Positions 4,018 to 5,856 of a stretch of DNA of 5,856 bases are shown here, piece by piece. This stretch comes from an uncultured Butyricicoccus sp. GTDB taxonomy: Bacteria > Bacillota > Clostridia > Oscillospirales > Butyricicoccaceae. How positions within the stretch are numbered: position 1 is the stretch's first letter; every line of letters starts with the position of its first letter. The notes below the pieces were generated by a model. It had not been told where the DNA came from. It saw nothing but the letters and a program-made list of their open reading frames with translations, and did not search any database. The stretch lies in contig CAJUDU010000116.1 in the NCBI GenBank assembly GCA_910584935.1, positions 1 through 5,856 on the forward strand, written 5' to 3'. The translations under genes and the position numbers were made by a program.

Positions 4018-5826
4018 GTGAAGGGACAAGACAAGATTAGAAACTTTTCTATTATCGCCCATATCGACCATGGCAAATCCACTTTGGCTGACCGGCTGCT
4101 GGAACAATGTGAAGCCGTTTCCCAACGTGAAATGGAAGAACAGCTTCTGGATAATATGGATTTGGAACGTGAACGCGGTATTACCATCAAAGCGCGTGCC
4201 GTGCGCATGGAATATCAGGCAGATGATGGCGAAACCTATCATATGAACTTAATTGATACCCCAGGGCATGTGGACTTTAACTATGAAGTATCCCGTTCGC
4301 TGGCGGCTTGTGAAGGCGCATTGCTGGTTGTGGATGCCGCCCAAGGCATTGAAGCACAAACCCTTGGCAATACCTATTTGGCCATTGATGCCGGTTTGGA
4401 AGTATTACCAGTCATCAACAAAATTGACCTGCCTGCCGCCGATGCGCCGCGGGTGAAACAAGAAATCGAAGATATCATCGGTGTACCTGCTGAGGATGCA
4501 CCTGAAATTTCCGCAAAAGTCGGCATCAATATCCATGCTGTGCTGGAACATATTGTCGCAGATATCCCCGCGCCGCCCGGCGATGCGGACAAGCCATTGC
4601 GTGCCCTGATTTTTGACAGTCAATATGACCCTTATAAAGGTGTTATCGTTTATATGCGCCTGATGGATGGGCATATTGAACCCGGTATGAAAGTAAAAAT
4701 GATGGCAACTGGCGCCGAATTCCAAGTCATCGAATGCGGTTATTTGCACCCTTTAGGGCTTGCCCCCCAAAAAGGACTTTATGCCGGTGAAGTCGGTTAT
4801 TTTACCGCTTCTATCAAAACTGTTTCTGATACCCGGGTTGGCGATACTGTTACCGAAGCTGATAACCCAACCGATGATGCCCTGCCCGGCTATCGCCCGG
4901 CACAGCCTATGGTTTATTGCGGTATTTATACCGAAGATGGTTCTAAATACCCGGATTTGCGCGATGCGCTGGAAAAGTTGCAACTAAATGATGCCGCGTT
5001 ATCCTTTGAACCGGAAAGCTCGGTTGCATTAGGGTTTGGATTCCGATGCGGCTTCCTTGGAATGCTGCATATGGAAATCATTCAGGAACGGTTAGAGCGT
5101 GAATTTGACCTTGATTTGGTCACAACCTTGCCTTCTGTGGTTTATGAAATCACCAAAACTGACGGCACAACGGTTTATTGTGACAACCCACATGATTATC
5201 CAGACCCAGCGCTAATCACTGAAGCGCGTGAACCTTTTGTAAAGGCATCCATCATTACACCACAGGAATTTGTCGGAAATATCATGCCAATGTGCCAAGA
5301 CCGGCGCAGTGTATTTAAAGATATGGTTTATTTGGATTCGACACTGGTGGAGCTGCATTATGAAATGCCAATCAATGAAATTATTTATGATTTCTTTGAT
5401 GCGCTGAAAGCGCGTACCAAAGGCTATGCCTCTTTAGACTATGAAATGGCAGATTACCGCAAAAGTGACCTTGTAAAAGTTGATATGCTGTTAAATGGCG
5501 ATCAAGTAGATGCACTTTCGTTTATTGTCCATCGGGAAAAAGCCTATGGGCGCGCCCGCCGGATTTGTGAGAAACTAAAAGAAAATATCCCGCGTCAACT
5601 TTTTGAAGTGCCCATTCAGGCAGCCATTGGCGGCAAAGTCATTGCGCGTGAAACGGTAAAAGCGATGCGCAAAGATGTGCTGGCAAAATGTTATGGCGGT
5701 GATATCACTCGTAAGAAAAAGCTGCTTGAGAAACAAAAAGAAGGAAAAAAGAAAATGCGTTCTCTTGGTACAGTGCAAGTGCCGACAGAAGCGTTTATGG
5801 CGGTGCTCAAACTGGATGAAGAATAA
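4018..5826 (+). CDS. lepA: elongation factor 4 (LepA) GTPase
   Basis: Complete 602-residue LepA/EF4, a ribosome-binding translational GTPase of the EF-G superfamily proposed to back-translocate or remodel stalled ribosomes and to aid 30S biogenesis. GTP-binding motifs are intact: G1 AHIDHGKS (14-21), G2 RGITIK (53-58), G3 DTPGH (80-84, with the catalytic histidine at 84), G4 NKID (134-137) and G5 SAK (165-167). A beta-barrel domain II follows, then the EF-G-like domains III and V (GFGFRCGFLGMLHMEI is recognisable) and the LepA-specific C-terminal domain with its lysine-rich loop DITRKKKLLEKQKEGKKK, ending AFMAVLKLDEE. Length matches the family (about 600). The start is GTG at 4018: AAAGGAG (4004-4010) lies 7 nt upstream and the protein begins MKGQDKIRNFSIIAHIDHGKS like other LepAs. 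It is transcribed alone, or with a gene beyond the window edge. Confidence 0.98.
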   Translation: MKGQDKIRNFSIIAHIDHGKSTLADRLLEQCEAVSQREMEEQLLDNMDLERERGITIKARAVRMEYQADDGETYHMNLIDTPGHVDFNYEVSRSLAACEGALLVVDAAQGIEAQTLGNTYLAIDAGLEVLPVINKIDLPAADAPRVKQEIEDIIGVPAEDAPEISAKVGINIHAVLEHIVADIPAPPGDADKPLRALIFDSQYDPYKGVIVYMRLMDGHIEPGMKVKMMATGAEFQVIECGYLHPLGLAPQKGLYAGEVGYFTASIKTVSDTRVGDTVTEADNPTDDALPGYRPAQPMVYCGIYTEDGSKYPDLRDALEKLQLNDAALSFEPESSVALGFGFRCGFLGMLHMEIIQERLEREFDLDLVTTLPSVVYEITKTDGTTVYCDNPHDYPDPALITEAREPFVKASIITPQEFVGNIMPMCQDRRSVFKDMVYLDSTLVELHYEMPINEIIYDFFDALKARTKGYASLDYEMADYRKSDLVKVDMLLNGDQVDALSFIVHREKAYGRARRICEKLKENIPRQLFEVPIQAAIGGKVIARETVKAMRKDVLAKCYGGDITRKKKLLEKQKEGKKKMRSLGTVQVPTEAFMAVLKLDEE

Positions 5827-5856
5827 CCATCATAAAACATTGGGGTTATATCTGCA

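Noticed and set aside
3913..4242. 109-codon minus-strand frame across the lepA promoter and 5' end
   Set aside because: Antisense to lepA and to the terminator region; no ribosome site or domain support.
4405..4983. Minus-strand open frames of 114 and 76 codons inside lepA
   Set aside because: Shadow frames of a conserved GTPase gene with no independent evidence.
5827..5856. Start of a gene downstream of lepA
   Set aside because: Only 30 bases remain, with no ribosome site plus start codon; a neighbour such as hemW is common after lepA but nothing here shows it.

Overview
The window looks like an ordinary chromosomal stretch of a low-to-moderate-GC Gram-positive bacterium. Support comes from strong AAGGAGG-type ribosome binding sites, TTGACA/TATAAT-like promoters, hairpin-plus-T terminators, an L13-S9 ribosomal pair, and PadR/HAAS membrane-regulator genes, which are typical of Bacillota. 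Class Clostridia, perhaps an Oscillospiraceae/Ruminococcaceae-like lineage, is my inference from protein flavour and not something the DNA proves.

Layout. Positions 8-1081, minus strand: the rplM-rpsI operon (ribosomal proteins L13 and S9). It is read from a near-consensus promoter at 1053-1081 through a leader of about 180 nt that holds an attenuator-like hairpin. Positions 1082-1249: a divergent intergenic region with an A-tract UP-like element, phased ten-base repeats and an extended -10 promoter for the next gene. Positions 1250-1978, plus strand: a TtcA-family tRNA thiolation PP-loop enzyme, followed by hairpins and a strong terminator (1992-2062). Positions 2054-3874, plus strand: a small operon with its own promoter that starts inside the preceding terminator's T tract. 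It encodes a broken HAAS-domain membrane protein (2137-2781), an intact tandem paralogue (2811-3578) and a PadR-family repressor (3572-3874) translationally coupled to it. A long, probably bidirectional terminator closes it (3883-3926). Positions 3946-5826, plus strand: promoter and complete lepA (elongation factor 4). The last 30 bases hold no recognisable gene.

How the genes relate. rplM, rpsI, the TtcA-like gene and lepA all serve translation: ribosome assembly, tRNA modification and elongation. The HAAS/HAAS/PadR cassette between them is the accessory part, probably a membrane-stress or envelope-responsive module regulated by its own PadR protein. The most informative observations are the decay of the first HAAS copy (a 16-bp exact tandem duplication plus a second frameshift), the cassette's gene order with PadR last, the dense dyad symmetry over its promoter, and the attenuator-like leader of the ribosomal operon. 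I see no CRISPR array, insertion sequence, tRNA or rRNA, and no convincing undescribed defence or mobile system.
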